From Bradyrhizobium sp. CIAT3101 (GTDB taxonomy: Bacteria > Pseudomonadota > Alphaproteobacteria > Rhizobiales > Xanthobacteraceae), in the NCBI RefSeq assembly GCF_029714945.1, contig NZ_CP121634.1, forward strand, positions 3,741,001-3,805,000: a stretch of 64,000 nt of DNA. The letters are read 5' to 3'. The position numbers and the translations under genes were made by a program. Below the pieces are notes generated by a model that saw only the letters and a list, made by a program, of their open reading frames with translations, was not told the DNA's origin and made no database searches. Shown one piece after another: positions 16,324 to 25,788 of this stretch. The first letter of the stretch is position 1; every line of letters begins with the position of its first letter.

Positions 16324-17153
16324 GACCAGCTTTCGGCCGCGGCGCGCAGGCGGACGACACACGCCTTCAGTGTCTTAAGACCATCCGCAACGGCTTTCAT
16401 TTCGATCGATACGGCGCGATCGTACTCAATGTCGGCGAGGGCATCGAGCAGGGAGTGTGCGTCGGCTTCACTTACCGGTGAGGGCGCTAGATTCGCAGCA
16501 GAGACGTGGACGTGGGATATATAGGCCGCGGCTTCAGCAACGCTGGCGGCGATGTCGTCGTAGCCATCCGTCATGTACAGTGCGCCCGTGTCGAAGTTCA
16601 GCGTCACTGCCGGATGGCCAATCTTGCGAACTGCGGCGATCGTCTCGTCGACGGTGGTCATGAAGTTCGTGCCGTAGCCCACAGCGTTGGGTTCCATCGC
16701 CAGCCGCGTTCCGTTTGCGGCTGCGAGATCGCCCAGCGGGCAGAACGCGTCCCTCACGCGGCCCGTCACGTCGTCCTCCGAGAGGCCTGGGGGCACGATG
16801 CGCTGTTTCGGTGATCCGACGACGAGATTGGGGATGCCGAGGCGTCCGGCGAACTCGATCGCGCGTGCAAGGCCGGTATCGAAACGTTCCCGACCTGACG
16901 GAGAGCCGAACAGATCCGCGCCATCGACACCGAAAAGCAGCGACTGGGCGGAAACCAACTCCAGACCGAACCGTTCGAATTCGGCGACGCGCGAGCCCAC
17001 CGCCTGCACGGACGGGGCAAAGGGATCGTTCTCTTCGGCGAACAGCAGGCTCGGCGCAATTTCGAGGCCGGAGAAGCCGTGGTCGCGAAGGACCGCGTAA
17101 GCGTCTAATCGCTCGGCGTAGAGCCAAGCGATGTTGGAAACGGCAAACTTCAC
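16320..17153 (-). CDS. Sugar isomerase/epimerase of the xylose-isomerase-like TIM-barrel family
   Basis: About 277 residues from a GTG start that overlaps the upstream stop as GTGA. Family features visible: FAVSNIAW at the N terminus, GFSGLEIAPSLLF, the MEPNA strand with its acidic residue, NFDTGAL and ISHVHVSAANLAP, then a final VSIEMKA strand with Glu. These acidic and histidine residues normally bind a divalent metal. Substrates of such enzymes are keto-sugars, inosose or dehydro-shikimate-like compounds; here the glycan operon suggests a sugar-modifying step, but the substrate cannot be read from sequence. Confidence 0.8.
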   Translation of the reverse strand: MKFAVSNIAWLYAERLDAYAVLRDHGFSGLEIAPSLLFAEENDPFAPSVQAVGSRVAEFERFGLELVSAQSLLFGVDGADLFGSPSGRERFDTGLARAIEFAGRLGIPNLVVGSPKQRIVPPGLSEDDVTGRVRDAFCPLGDLAAANGTRLAMEPNAVGYGTNFMTTVDETIAAVRKIGHPAVTLNFDTGALYMTDGYDDIAASVAEAAAYISHVHVSAANLAPSPVSEADAHSLLDALADIEYDRAVSIEMKAVADGLKTLKACVVRLRAAAESWS

Positions 17154-18097
17154 GACATCGCGCCTTTCTCGAAGAAGATTTTGAGATCGTGCAGCACACC
17201 CGCGGAGTTGACGAGGTATGGGTCCTTCGCGTCCCACAAGGTCGCGTGACGCGTTCGCATGTCCTCATGATAGAGAGGAGCGGTTCTGCCGTCGAAGGGG
17301 CGCCCGGTCAGCGTCTGGTGGATGTCGCGGGCCCGCAACGGCTCCGGAGCGAGATGGACGATTGGCAATTCGTTCGCGACGACGACTTCGATGTCCCGCC
17401 AAAGGCGATCGAGGCCGTAGTACTGGAAGGTGCTGTCGGCATGGGTGAAGTGTACCGCGGAGAAGCCGGCGTCGAAGAGGGCGTCGGTCAACGCGATCTG
17501 GCCGGTGCCGACGAGCGCCTTGCGGTCGCAGCGCAGCATTCCCAATGCTGCATCGTGGTGATAGACGGCGCGCAGAACCGCAGCTGCCGGCCCGGGAAGG
17601 CGATCGCTCAGTTCGGCGAATTTCGCTTCGGTGAGGAACGAGGGGATCGGGTTGGCGATGTCGAAGATGAAATTCTTTTTCAGGCCGACGCCGTAGAGTG
17701 CCGGCAGGCGCAGGATGTGTATCTTTGGAAACAGCGCCGCCGCCGCTTCTTCAAGGAAACGACGATTGGAGCCGTAGGCTTTGTTCGCCTCGAAGCGGTT
17801 GGCGTCTTCATCGAGGCCGGTTGGCTCGGCGAGCGTGGCGATGGTCGAAATCAGCACGAAACGCTCGGCGGTGACTTTCTCAAGATGGGACAGCAGCCTG
17901 CGGATATTGGCCAGGTCGCCGTCCGGGTCCTTGTTGGCGGCCCACATCGACGCGGGCGCGGCGGCGCAGACTACCAGTTCGTACCGCTTGCCCTCGATAT
18001 CGGAGATATTTTGCGAGTTGAAGCGGGCCGAGAACTCGTGGGCCAGAAGGAGATTTGTTCCAACGAACCCGGTATGACCAATTAGTGCGTTTGCCAT
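17150..18097 (-). CDS. NAD(P)-dependent epimerase/dehydratase-like protein with Tyr-x3-Arg
   Basis: About 315 residues. The N-terminal Rossmann motif GHTGFVGTNLL fits an extended short-chain dehydrogenase. The expected Tyr-x3-Lys appears as YGSNR, i.e. the catalytic lysine is arginine, so activity may be altered or lost. The start at 18097 has GGAGAG seven bases upstream. The stop overlaps the TIM-barrel gene's GTG. A 70-base gap separates it from the upstream glycosyltransferase. It probably acts on an activated sugar together with the TIM-barrel protein. Confidence 0.75.
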   Translation of the reverse strand: MANALIGHTGFVGTNLLLAHEFSARFNSQNISDIEGKRYELVVCAAAPASMWAANKDPDGDLANIRRLLSHLEKVTAERFVLISTIATLAEPTGLDEDANRFEANKAYGSNRRFLEEAAAALFPKIHILRLPALYGVGLKKNFIFDIANPIPSFLTEAKFAELSDRLPGPAAAVLRAVYHHDAALGMLRCDRKALVGTGQIALTDALFDAGFSAVHFTHADSTFQYYGLDRLWRDIEVVVANELPIVHLAPEPLRARDIHQTLTGRPFDGRTAPLYHEDMRTRHATLWDAKDPYLVNSAGVLHDLKIFFEKGAMS

Positions 18098-18167
18098 TCG
18101 CTCTCCGCGCCTTGCGCCGCTTTCAAATCCAGATCCGCAAGCCAGGACCTCACATTGTCCAAACGAG

Positions 18168-19175
18168 CTATGCACCGATTGCCGTCTGAACCTCATTGAT
18201 TTCCGTAGACGTCGATTGCGACAGGACGTTTACCCGTGCGTCGCCGAGCCCAACCGGACTGTGCTTCTCATATATGACGGCGTAGTCGCTCGTCCCCCGT
18301 TGCTCCTCGAGCAAACGACTGAGGTATTCGCTGATGAAAGCGAGAATGACGAACAACAGCATGAACTGCACTGACAAGAAGAGGACCGTCGTCGTCCAAC
18401 CTTCGACCACGCCGCGCTTCAAGAGGCGGACGAGCAAAACGTAGACAGCAAAGGAAAAGCCCAGAAAGCTTCCTAGCAGCCCGACGCCCGACATCCACCG
18501 CAGAGGTCGTGACGAATTGAAGACGAGCAGGCGGAGAAATCTCCTGGCCGCGCGGAACAGCGATCGCTGCCGATGCACGTCGACTTTGGTTTCATAAACC
18601 AGCGCTTCTGACGAGTAGCCGGTCTTCTGGAGGCGTTGGGCGAATTGATGGTGGAACCGACCGGTTTCGATGACAGCGTTGATCGCTCGCCGGCTCACGC
18701 AACGAAATCCAGTCGCATTCGCCGGGATTTGGTAATCGATTGCGGCGAGCAGTCGGCTGGCCAAGCTGCGCGTCAAACCATAGAGCGGCGGCAGCGGGCG
18801 GCTGTTGACGCCAATGATGATGTCGGTCCCCTTCTGACAGGCGACGACCCCATCGCTGATCGACTTCAGGCGGTCGACGATCGGATCAAAAATGACAACG
18901 AAATCGCCGATGGCGTTGTCGATCCCAGCGCTGCAGGCGACTTCGTAGTCCACCGCGTAGGCCAGTTGAATGAGGCGAAGACCCGGCGTTGTGGCAAGAA
19001 TATCGGCGAGGCGGGCGTCGACGAGACGCCGCGCCGGTCCTTGTACGATCAGGATGAGCTCATAATCCGAATACCGCGTATTAAGTTCGTCCCATACCGC
19101 CGCCACGCCGCTCCTCAAAGAGTCATCCGGGCGCTCGACGATGATGATGACGGAAACGAAGGCGTCACTTTTCAC
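18168..19175 (-). CDS. Family-2 glycosyltransferase with two C-terminal membrane segments
   Basis: A 335-residue protein. The N-terminal GT-A domain has VSVIIIVERPD, the LIVQGPA strand and VIFDPIVD where a DxD-like motif is expected, with ANATGFRCVSRRAI in the acceptor region. Two long hydrophobic segments near residues 230-290 anchor it, the architecture of GtrB/ArnC-type undecaprenyl-phosphate glycosyltransferases. The GTG start overlaps the previous stop as GTGA. The motifs are more divergent than in the 15,047 enzyme, so donor and acceptor are uncertain. Confidence 0.8.
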   Translation of the reverse strand: MKSDAFVSVIIIVERPDDSLRSGVAAVWDELNTRYSDYELILIVQGPARRLVDARLADILATTPGLRLIQLAYAVDYEVACSAGIDNAIGDFVVIFDPIVDRLKSISDGVVACQKGTDIIIGVNSRPLPPLYGLTRSLASRLLAAIDYQIPANATGFRCVSRRAINAVIETGRFHHQFAQRLQKTGYSSEALVYETKVDVHRQRSLFRAARRFLRLLVFNSSRPLRWMSGVGLLGSFLGFSFAVYVLLVRLLKRGVVEGWTTTVLFLSVQFMLLFVILAFISEYLSRLLEEQRGTSDYAVIYEKHSPVGLGDARVNVLSQSTSTEINEVQTAIGA

Positions 19176-20302
19176 CGCTGCGTGCTCCCGGTTCGTGTCA
19201 CGAGGCCCTGCGCTTCAATGACTGAAATCACATCGTAGACATTGTCGATCTTGCCCCCGAGTATGCTGTGCAACCCTGGGAGGCCGTGATTGGGACGGAA
19301 GAGGATTGGCCTGGAGTCATCGGTTTCACTCCGAGGCAACACGGTCTTGACTTCCCACAGCGAGTCTTCATGGCGGCAGTCACCGAGGATGGGCATGTGC
19401 CGAGCGGCGTCGCGGCGCATGAATTCCCAGGAGCTGGCAGACGGCTTCGCGGTCCAGAGCCTGGTCGGATCACCACCTGGTTCCTCGAAGCACTCGTAGC
19501 GAGGCGTGTATCGCACGTGACTGAATGAATGCCGCGCCAGCGGAGGAAACGGCATCACCGAGAAGAATGGACCACACATCACGGTGACCCCGACGTTCTG
19601 GAGCACCTCGGGAACCTGAACGATGCACATCTCGGTCATTTCGTGCTTGAGTGCGATCGCGGGAAGCGCAGAATTAGTCAGCAAATGATTGATGTTGGAA
19701 TAAGCGCAATTGAATATCTGATCGGCTATGACGTCCTCGGTCGAGCCATCGGCATTTCGAATGGTCGCTGCCAGGCGGTCCCTTTCGATGCGCACCTTCT
19801 CGACTGTGGTCTGCAGCCGCCATTCGACGCCAGCCGACGCGATGCGGCGGTGCATGACTGACCGTAGAGCGTCGGCGTTGAAGGCGTATTCCACAGCAGA
19901 GAAACATGCCTCGATGAAATTCGGATTGGTCAGGCTCCGCAGCCAGTTCGGAGCAACTTCGTATGGTGCCCCGATCCTCTCGCAAAATTTCGCGAACTGC
20001 GCTGGGGTCACTTTGCCGAGTTTCGAGCCGATCAGATAGAACGAGTGAAAATCGGAAATAACACAATCCCGAAACTCGGCCACGAAACGAGGGAACGATA
20101 CACGGGATCTCAGCGCGGTCAGAACGCTTCGCGGATAATGGTAGCCGTTGTGAACCCTGGCCTGGTTGTTATGTGACGCTCGCCGCATGAAATCGGGCTC
20201 GCGCTCGCAAAGCAGGACCGCATGGCCATTTAGGGCAAGAAATTCGGATAGATACAAACCGAAGAATCCTCCGCCCACTACTACGAACTGCTGCCGGCGC
20301 AC
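19172..20302 (-). CDS. FAD-dependent oxidoreductase (DAO / glycine-oxidase-like)
   Basis: A 376-residue protein beginning QFVVVGGGFFGLYLSEFLALNGHAVLLCERE, the dinucleotide-binding GxGxxG and terminal Glu of an FAD site. The RRASHNNQARVHNGYHYPRS stretch after it is typical of D-amino-acid-oxidase-fold enzymes. A GTG start with AGGGA about eight bases upstream; it is the first gene of the six-gene operon. Such flavoenzymes oxidise amines or hydroxyl groups. Within a glycan operon it may oxidise an amino sugar or modify a sugar-linked amino acid; that is inference. Confidence 0.82.
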   Translation of the reverse strand: MRRQQFVVVGGGFFGLYLSEFLALNGHAVLLCEREPDFMRRASHNNQARVHNGYHYPRSVLTALRSRVSFPRFVAEFRDCVISDFHSFYLIGSKLGKVTPAQFAKFCERIGAPYEVAPNWLRSLTNPNFIEACFSAVEYAFNADALRSVMHRRIASAGVEWRLQTTVEKVRIERDRLAATIRNADGSTEDVIADQIFNCAYSNINHLLTNSALPAIALKHEMTEMCIVQVPEVLQNVGVTVMCGPFFSVMPFPPLARHSFSHVRYTPRYECFEEPGGDPTRLWTAKPSASSWEFMRRDAARHMPILGDCRHEDSLWEVKTVLPRSETDDSRPILFRPNHGLPGLHSILGGKIDNVYDVISVIEAQGLVTRTGSTQR

Positions 20303-20428
20303 GCTCTAGTCCCTACATCCATGCTTCACTCGGCTTGGCCTCGAAATGTGGCTCATCCCAGCCTGAAAGCGCTCGCTCTTCGCGGACAATCAATCCGTCG
20401 TTGGCCTCGTCCGCGATGTCGTGTTGCT

Positions 20429-21853
20429 TCACTCCGCCGCGCGCGGAAGCGGCCATGCGTCCTCTCGTCGAAGTGGAATTGCAAATTCAGGGGTGATCCG
20501 CGCGCGCAACTTGATCCCGAACTTGAAATAGATCGTAACGAAACAGATCGTAACGAAGTTATTGTGAACCAACAGCGAGCCATCGCCTATTCCGAACAGG
20601 CAGGCCGCCAGGAACAGTGCAAAAAAGATCACGACGAACGACCGGCGAGACCTGCAGGCCGCCGAGCAGGTGCCGATGAGACCGAACAACAAAATCAGCA
20701 GCAGCGAAAGCAAACCGGGTGCGCCCGCCGCTATGCCGACATCGAGAAATGAATTGTGGAAGTTCGGGGCACGGAAATAGTCATCCAGGGCCCACAGTCG
20801 TTCGGCCGGGCCGTCTTCTACAAAGAAGCCAGAGTAGCCGTACCCGGTGAGCAGGCGGTCATAGAAGAATCCAGGCCATTGCTCCCACAGGGTCGTCCGC
20901 CCGGTCAGATCAGACGAGCGGTCCAGCGCTCCGAACAGCAGGTCTGATTGGACATACAGCAACGTCGCCATGACGATGGAAGTGAACGCGCTGACATAGA
21001 AGAGGTATGTCCTGTTTCTTATGAGCGCCCACAGACACAGCGAGACGTCGAGCGTCACCAAGGTCACCACGATCCCGTTCGCCGATCCGCTGAGAAGGAG
21101 AAAAAGAAGGCTCGTCGCAGCGCCCAGCAAGTTCCATTGCCAGGAAACCCGCGATGCAAAGATCAGCAACGTGTAGAAAATGAATGAGATGCTGAATGTC
21201 ATTGCCGCCTGCTGTTTGTGTGAAAACAGGCCGGCATAGGCTATAGAGCCGATAAGGGTTTCCCGTTCGGCCAGATCAGCTTCGTAAGTCGTATTCACGA
21301 TTGGGCTCAAGGAATGGATGATGATCACGATCGGCAGGACGTAGGTTAGCGTGACAATCATCTGGCGCGGAGAAAAGCGAGACGCCATCCATGCGCAAAA
21401 CGTCACGGTGGCAAACAGCAGCACGAGACGTGGCCAGGAATGAGATTCGATGAGTTCCGGCAGTAGGTGCGCAAAGAGTAAGACCAGCATCGGCCAATGC
21501 GTCGTGAATACCGTTAGAACACCGCGGAAGTGCAGGCCGATGAACAAGGCCAATACCAGGTATCCAGCTGCCCATAACGCCCCGTACACAACGGACTCGC
21601 CGGCTGCGACGAATGTTTCGCCAGCAGGGTCCGGCAAGAATGCGACGTATACCACTCCGGAAGAAAAGACGAGCAGGGCGGTGGCGAAATACATCTCGAG
21701 CCTGGATGCTTGGTCGCGGCCTCTCATCCGGTTGTTTCCAGCAAATTCCCACTCGCAGGCATGGTCGCCTTTCAGCATCGTTTCGGCGCCTGTTCGGGTT
21801 TCCATCAGGCTTGATCGAGCGCCGGCAAGCGTAGTCGGTAATGTTATCAACAT
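20429..21853 (-). CDS. O-antigen ligase / Wzy-like polysaccharide polymerase
   Basis: About 474 residues from the ATG at 21853; later Met codons at 21805 and 21778 are possible and none has a good ribosome site. The protein has about eleven hydrophobic segments and a large periplasmic loop with GRTTLWEQWPGFFYDRLLTGYGYSGFF, matching the Wzy_C/RfaL-type signature, followed by FHNSFLDVGIAAGAPGLL. These proteins polymerise or ligate lipid-linked repeat units in the periplasm. It diverges from the Wzz/kinase gene across an operator-like region and lies 126 bases before the FAD oxidoreductase operon, with which it may be co-transcribed. Confidence 0.85.
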   Translation of the reverse strand: MLITLPTTLAGARSSLMETRTGAETMLKGDHACEWEFAGNNRMRGRDQASRLEMYFATALLVFSSGVVYVAFLPDPAGETFVAAGESVVYGALWAAGYLVLALFIGLHFRGVLTVFTTHWPMLVLLFAHLLPELIESHSWPRLVLLFATVTFCAWMASRFSPRQMIVTLTYVLPIVIIIHSLSPIVNTTYEADLAERETLIGSIAYAGLFSHKQQAAMTFSISFIFYTLLIFASRVSWQWNLLGAATSLLFLLLSGSANGIVVTLVTLDVSLCLWALIRNRTYLFYVSAFTSIVMATLLYVQSDLLFGALDRSSDLTGRTTLWEQWPGFFYDRLLTGYGYSGFFVEDGPAERLWALDDYFRAPNFHNSFLDVGIAAGAPGLLSLLLILLFGLIGTCSAACRSRRSFVVIFFALFLAACLFGIGDGSLLVHNNFVTICFVTIYFKFGIKLRARITPEFAIPLRREDAWPLPRAAE

Positions 21854-21880
21854 GATGACCCGTCGTGTGCGTTTGAAGGT

Positions 21881-21897
21881 CTTATCATGATGATAAG
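21881..21897. promoter_or_regulatory. Perfect inverted repeat CTTATCAT-G-ATGATAAG in the divergent promoter
   Basis: Eight-base perfect arms around one base, between the start regions of the Wzy-like and Wzz-like genes. ATGATAC follows at 21908-21914 and TATCATG at about 21923-21929. The half-sites match those before galE, suggesting one DNA-binding protein controls all three transcription units. Confidence 0.5.
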
Positions 21898-21995
21898 ATA
21901 TAACGTCATGATACTGTAAAGCTATCATGTCAGTGGGGGGAGGGGTGACTGCGAGTGGTTCCCTGCGAGCGCAACGGAATCTGGACTCTGCAAAC

Positions 21996-24308
21996 ATGGA
22001 TACCCGAACGCACTTGCACGAGAGAGGGGCTGATCTGTCCGAGCGCGAGCTGGCGGGCCTATCCGTGTCCATTTCCGACCTCGTCGAGCGGATCAGCGGC
22101 TTTCTCCGGCGCCGCTACATGATATTCGCGATCGTGACCGGGCTCGCTACCGGCATTGGTCTTGTCTATCTGTTGACGGCTCCGGCCGAGTACACCGCCC
22201 ATGCGGTTCTGATGATCGACTCCAGCAAGCTGCGGGCGCTGCAGCCCTCACCGGCCGATGTCCCGCTTGACACGGCCCAGGTGGAATCCCAGGTCGAGTT
22301 GCTCAAGTCCGACAAGGTCGCCAAGTCCGTCGTCAGGGACCTGCACCTCATGGACGATCCTGAATTCGTGCGGGCAGGGCTCTGGCGCCCGCTCTTGACG
22401 CCCTCCATTTGGCTGTTCGGCGGCGACGACATGCGGGGCCCGGACCATTCGGAAGACGAGCGCATTGCGGTTGCTCTCGACAGCTTCCTTCGTCAGCGTG
22501 CTATCACACGTGTCGGGCGGAGCTACGCGCTGGACGTTGCCTTCACCTCGCGGCGCCCGGCCCAGGCAGCCGAAATTGCCAATGCCATTGTTGAGGCCTA
22601 CATCGTCGATCAGCTTGACGCGAAATACGAGGCGACGCGACGAGCCAGTAAATGGCTCGAAGAGCGAATGACTGAGCTCCGGACGCAGGCCACCGCCGTC
22701 GATCGCGCGGTTCTCGACTACAAGCAAAACAACAATATCGTCGACATTGGGATCGCCTCCTCGCCAGGCGGCGCGAGCACAAGCATGCGCGCCCTCGAGG
22801 AGCAGCAGCTGGGGGACCTGGCAAGCCAGCTGAGCGCCGCTCGCGTGGCGAGCAGCGATGCTAAGACGCGGGTCGATCGCATCCAGGAGATATTGAAGCA
22901 GGATATCCCTGACGCGGGGGTGGCGGAATCGATCAAGAGCGAAGTCGTCATCCGGTTGCGCAACCAGTACCTCGACCTCGCCGCGCGGGAGGGACTCTTG
23001 TCGACCCGTTATGGCAATGACCACCAGGCCACGATCAATCTACGCGAACAAATGTACCAGATCCGCCAGTCGATCGGGGCCGAGCTTCGCCGCATCGCGG
23101 AGAGCAACACGAGCGATTACGAGATCGCAAAGGCTCGGGAGGAAACGCTCAAGACCAAGCTCGCCGACATGGTGTCGGACGCCCGCACGACCAGTCGCGA
23201 GCGGATCGGTCTACGGGAGCTCGAAACCAACGCTCAAGCCTATCACAGCATCTACGACAACTTTCTGACGCGCTACATGGAAGCGATTCAACAGCAGTCG
23301 TTCCCGATCACCGAGGCCCGCCTCGTCAGCCCGGCGAATCCGCGAGCGCCAAAAAGCGGGCCGAAGACGTTCTCCGTGCTAGGGGGCTCTATCCTCGTTG
23401 GGCTCTGGTTGAGCGTCATCGTTGCCGTTGCATGGGAAGTGCTTGATCGCGTATTTCGTACGACCCGGCAGGTGCATGAGATCCTGCAGACGAGCTGCCT
23501 CGCCGTCGTGCCGCGGTTGATGCCCGGTGTGCAGCCGCACCCGCGTCGGCGCTGGCGCGTGCCATGGCCCAAGGCCGCAGAAGCGGGAAATCATCTGCCG
23601 CCCCGACGAGGCGAATTTTTCCGGTTCGTCGTCTTTGCGCCGTTGTCGCCATTTGCGAACGCGATCAGATCGATCAAGGTGGCAGCGGATATCGGCAGAC
23701 GCGGCCAGCCCTGCAAGGTCATCGGTGTCACGTCGACCTACGCGGCGGAAGGAAAGTCGACGGTGGCGAGCAATCTTGCCGAATTGATCGCCCAGGCTGG
23801 TAAGAAGGTCATTTTGATAGATATCGATGTGCGCAATCCGTCGTTGAGCCGCGTCGCCGGTGCACAGGAGGGGAACGGCCTGCTTGAGGTCCTGGACGGA
23901 AGGGTCGAGCTCGACGATGCGGTGCGCACCGATGCAACGACTGGGCTGGCGTTTCTCCCGGCCATTGTTGGCTCCCCGCTCGCGCCGTCGCGGGAGGTTC
24001 TCGCCTCGGAGTCGTTCAGGATGCTGATTACACGCCTGCGGGAGCAGTTCGATACCATTATCGTCGACCTGCCTCCGCTGGGGCCTGTCACGGAAGTGCG
24101 CGCGAGCGCCAGCCTCGTCGATTCCTATGTCTACGTAATAGAGTGGGGACGGACCAGCCTGGTGGCCGTTCGACAGCAGATGTTGGCGGCGCCCGAGGTT
24201 CACGACCGGCTGCTGGGAGCCGTTCTCAACAAGGTCGACATGAACGCATTTCGCCGCCACGAACATCACGTGGTCGGCTACTACGCGCAACCCGACTACG
24301 CCCACTGA
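21996..24308 (+). CDS. Polysaccharide co-polymerase fused to BY-kinase (ExoP/Wzc-like)
   Basis: About 770 residues from ATG 21996 (an ATG at 21927 is an alternative but overlaps operator half-sites). An N-terminal Wzz domain has a membrane segment after FLRRRY, the YTAHAVLMID strand and a long coiled-coil periplasmic region; a second membrane segment follows PKSGPKTFSVLGG. The cytoplasmic kinase has Walker A AAEGKST with Lys at about residue 587, Walker A' VILIDIDVRNP and Walker B TIIVDLPP. The C terminus ends GYYAQPDYAH, a short tyrosine cluster rather than the long one of Wzc. It controls chain length and export of the polysaccharide. Divergent from the Wzy-like gene. Confidence 0.9.
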   Translation: MDTRTHLHERGADLSERELAGLSVSISDLVERISGFLRRRYMIFAIVTGLATGIGLVYLLTAPAEYTAHAVLMIDSSKLRALQPSPADVPLDTAQVESQVELLKSDKVAKSVVRDLHLMDDPEFVRAGLWRPLLTPSIWLFGGDDMRGPDHSEDERIAVALDSFLRQRAITRVGRSYALDVAFTSRRPAQAAEIANAIVEAYIVDQLDAKYEATRRASKWLEERMTELRTQATAVDRAVLDYKQNNNIVDIGIASSPGGASTSMRALEEQQLGDLASQLSAARVASSDAKTRVDRIQEILKQDIPDAGVAESIKSEVVIRLRNQYLDLAAREGLLSTRYGNDHQATINLREQMYQIRQSIGAELRRIAESNTSDYEIAKAREETLKTKLADMVSDARTTSRERIGLRELETNAQAYHSIYDNFLTRYMEAIQQQSFPITEARLVSPANPRAPKSGPKTFSVLGGSILVGLWLSVIVAVAWEVLDRVFRTTRQVHEILQTSCLAVVPRLMPGVQPHPRRRWRVPWPKAAEAGNHLPPRRGEFFRFVVFAPLSPFANAIRSIKVAADIGRRGQPCKVIGVTSTYAAEGKSTVASNLAELIAQAGKKVILIDIDVRNPSLSRVAGAQEGNGLLEVLDGRVELDDAVRTDATTGLAFLPAIVGSPLAPSREVLASESFRMLITRLREQFDTIIVDLPPLGPVTEVRASASLVDSYVYVIEWGRTSLVAVRQQMLAAPEVHDRLLGAVLNKVDMNAFRRHEHHVVGYYAQPDYAH

Positions 24309-24525
24309 GCAACCGACGATCGAGTGGCGTCACATTGAAGCACAGCAGTTGCTGTAGGCAAATCAACCGATCGCGCCCGTCGCTGCGTTGCTCGTTCGAG
24401 CGCTTTGTGTCTCGCCAATATCGAACTCTGACACGGTTCTTCGGAAAGCAGCCCGGCTTGTCGCATACCTGTTCCAAAGGCCGGTTAAGGACTGCCTCAT
24501 CGGCCAACGCGGTCGTGGGGGAGCA

Positions 24526-25788
24526 ATGATGCTGACGAGTGCCTTGCGCGTCGCCGGTCGATGGAAAGGCCGCGCGCTGTTCGCGCTCGTTGATCAGGGC
24601 TGTGTGAGCCTGTCGAATTTCCTCTTCACGATCGTGCTGGCCAACCACGTTTCCTTGGAAAGTTTTGGCTATTACAGCATTGCCTGGACGACCTCGATAT
24701 TGGCCGAGACCGTGACGGGCGCGCTGATTAACGACGCCTTGCCGGCATTCGCCAGTACGCGGGTGCGTGGCCCGCGTGGGGACTTCAGGAGCGCGGTCGC
24801 GTGGATCAGCATAGGATTGGGCGGATTGACGAGCGTTGCCGTCGCCGCCGCGGGCATCACGATCTTGTATTGGTCGCCGGAGCTCGGCGCAATTCTGCTT
24901 TGCCTGGCCGTCGTAAATCCGGTTCAGCGCTTCCAATCATTTGTTCGTCGTCTCTGCTACATCGAAGATCGCGTTGACATCGCCGCGCTGAGCGGCGTGA
25001 GTTATGCGTTAACGATTTTCGGGCTCCTCGCATGTCTCGTTCTGCTTGACCGGCTTACGCCGGTGATGGCGATTTTCGTTTGGGCGGCGGCCAGCATTCC
25101 AGCTGTGATTTTAGGTGTCGCGGCCCGGATATCGCCGGTCGATGTCGTCTCGCGTGCAGCCATCTATGAGGTGGCTCGCGACGTGTTTCGGTCCAGCCGT
25201 TGGTTGCTGGGCGCGTCTTTGATCTCCTGGGTCGGCAGCCAGGGTGTCATTCCGCTTGTGGCGACGTTTGCCGGGCCAGCCGCTGGAGGAGCCCTGCGTG
25301 CGCTGTTCAACATCGTCACGCCAGTCAGTCAGATCAACGTTGCCATAAATCAGTTGACCGTGCCGCGGCTTGCCGAAGCTGCGACCCGATCGGATGGCCA
25401 CGCCATGCGCAAGCGCGTATCGGCCGTGACGGCAGTGTTCGTGCTTCTCGCATCCGGATTTTCGATCATTCTTGTCGGATGGCCTGTCCAGGTCCTGGAA
25501 TTCTTCTACAGGAGAGCCGAGATCGTTGCCGCTGCTCCTTTGATGTGGCCATTTGCAATCTTGGTCGTGACCGAAGCCGTCAATCAGGGGATGGCGGGAG
25601 CGCTGCTGGCGCTGAACCGGACGCGCGCGATTATGTTTGTCCGGGCCGCAGGCTTGATCGCATTCCTCGGCTCGGCGTTGATCCTGCAACGGGAGTCAGG
25701 GTTGACCGGAGTCGTTTGGGGGCTTGTCGTCGCCAGCGTGGTGACCGCTATGATCTCGGGTCAGGAAGTGCTGAGAGCGACGCGCTGA
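24526..25788 (+). CDS. Wzx-like lipopolysaccharide/oligosaccharide flippase
   Basis: About 420 residues with roughly 12-14 hydrophobic segments and the MOP-superfamily opening LVDQGCVSLSNFLFTIVLA...LGYYSI-like (here FGYYSIAWTT). Predicted to flip undecaprenyl-diphosphate-linked repeat units to the periplasm. The start at 24526 is supported by GGGGGAG just upstream and removes 46 doubtful residues of the longer frame. It follows the Wzz/kinase gene by 217 bases on the same strand. With Wzy and Wzz this completes a Wzx/Wzy pathway. Confidence 0.85.
   Translation: MMLTSALRVAGRWKGRALFALVDQGCVSLSNFLFTIVLANHVSLESFGYYSIAWTTSILAETVTGALINDALPAFASTRVRGPRGDFRSAVAWISIGLGGLTSVAVAAAGITILYWSPELGAILLCLAVVNPVQRFQSFVRRLCYIEDRVDIAALSGVSYALTIFGLLACLVLLDRLTPVMAIFVWAAASIPAVILGVAARISPVDVVSRAAIYEVARDVFRSSRWLLGASLISWVGSQGVIPLVATFAGPAAGGALRALFNIVTPVSQINVAINQLTVPRLAEAATRSDGHAMRKRVSAVTAVFVLLASGFSIILVGWPVQVLEFFYRRAEIVAAAPLMWPFAILVVTEAVNQGMAGALLALNRTRAIMFVRAAGLIAFLGSALILQRESGLTGVVWGLVVASVVTAMISGQEVLRATR

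Noticed and set aside
16715..18085. 456-codon plus-strand frame
   Set aside because: Mirror of the TIM-barrel and SDR-like genes on the other strand; Arg-rich without any motif.
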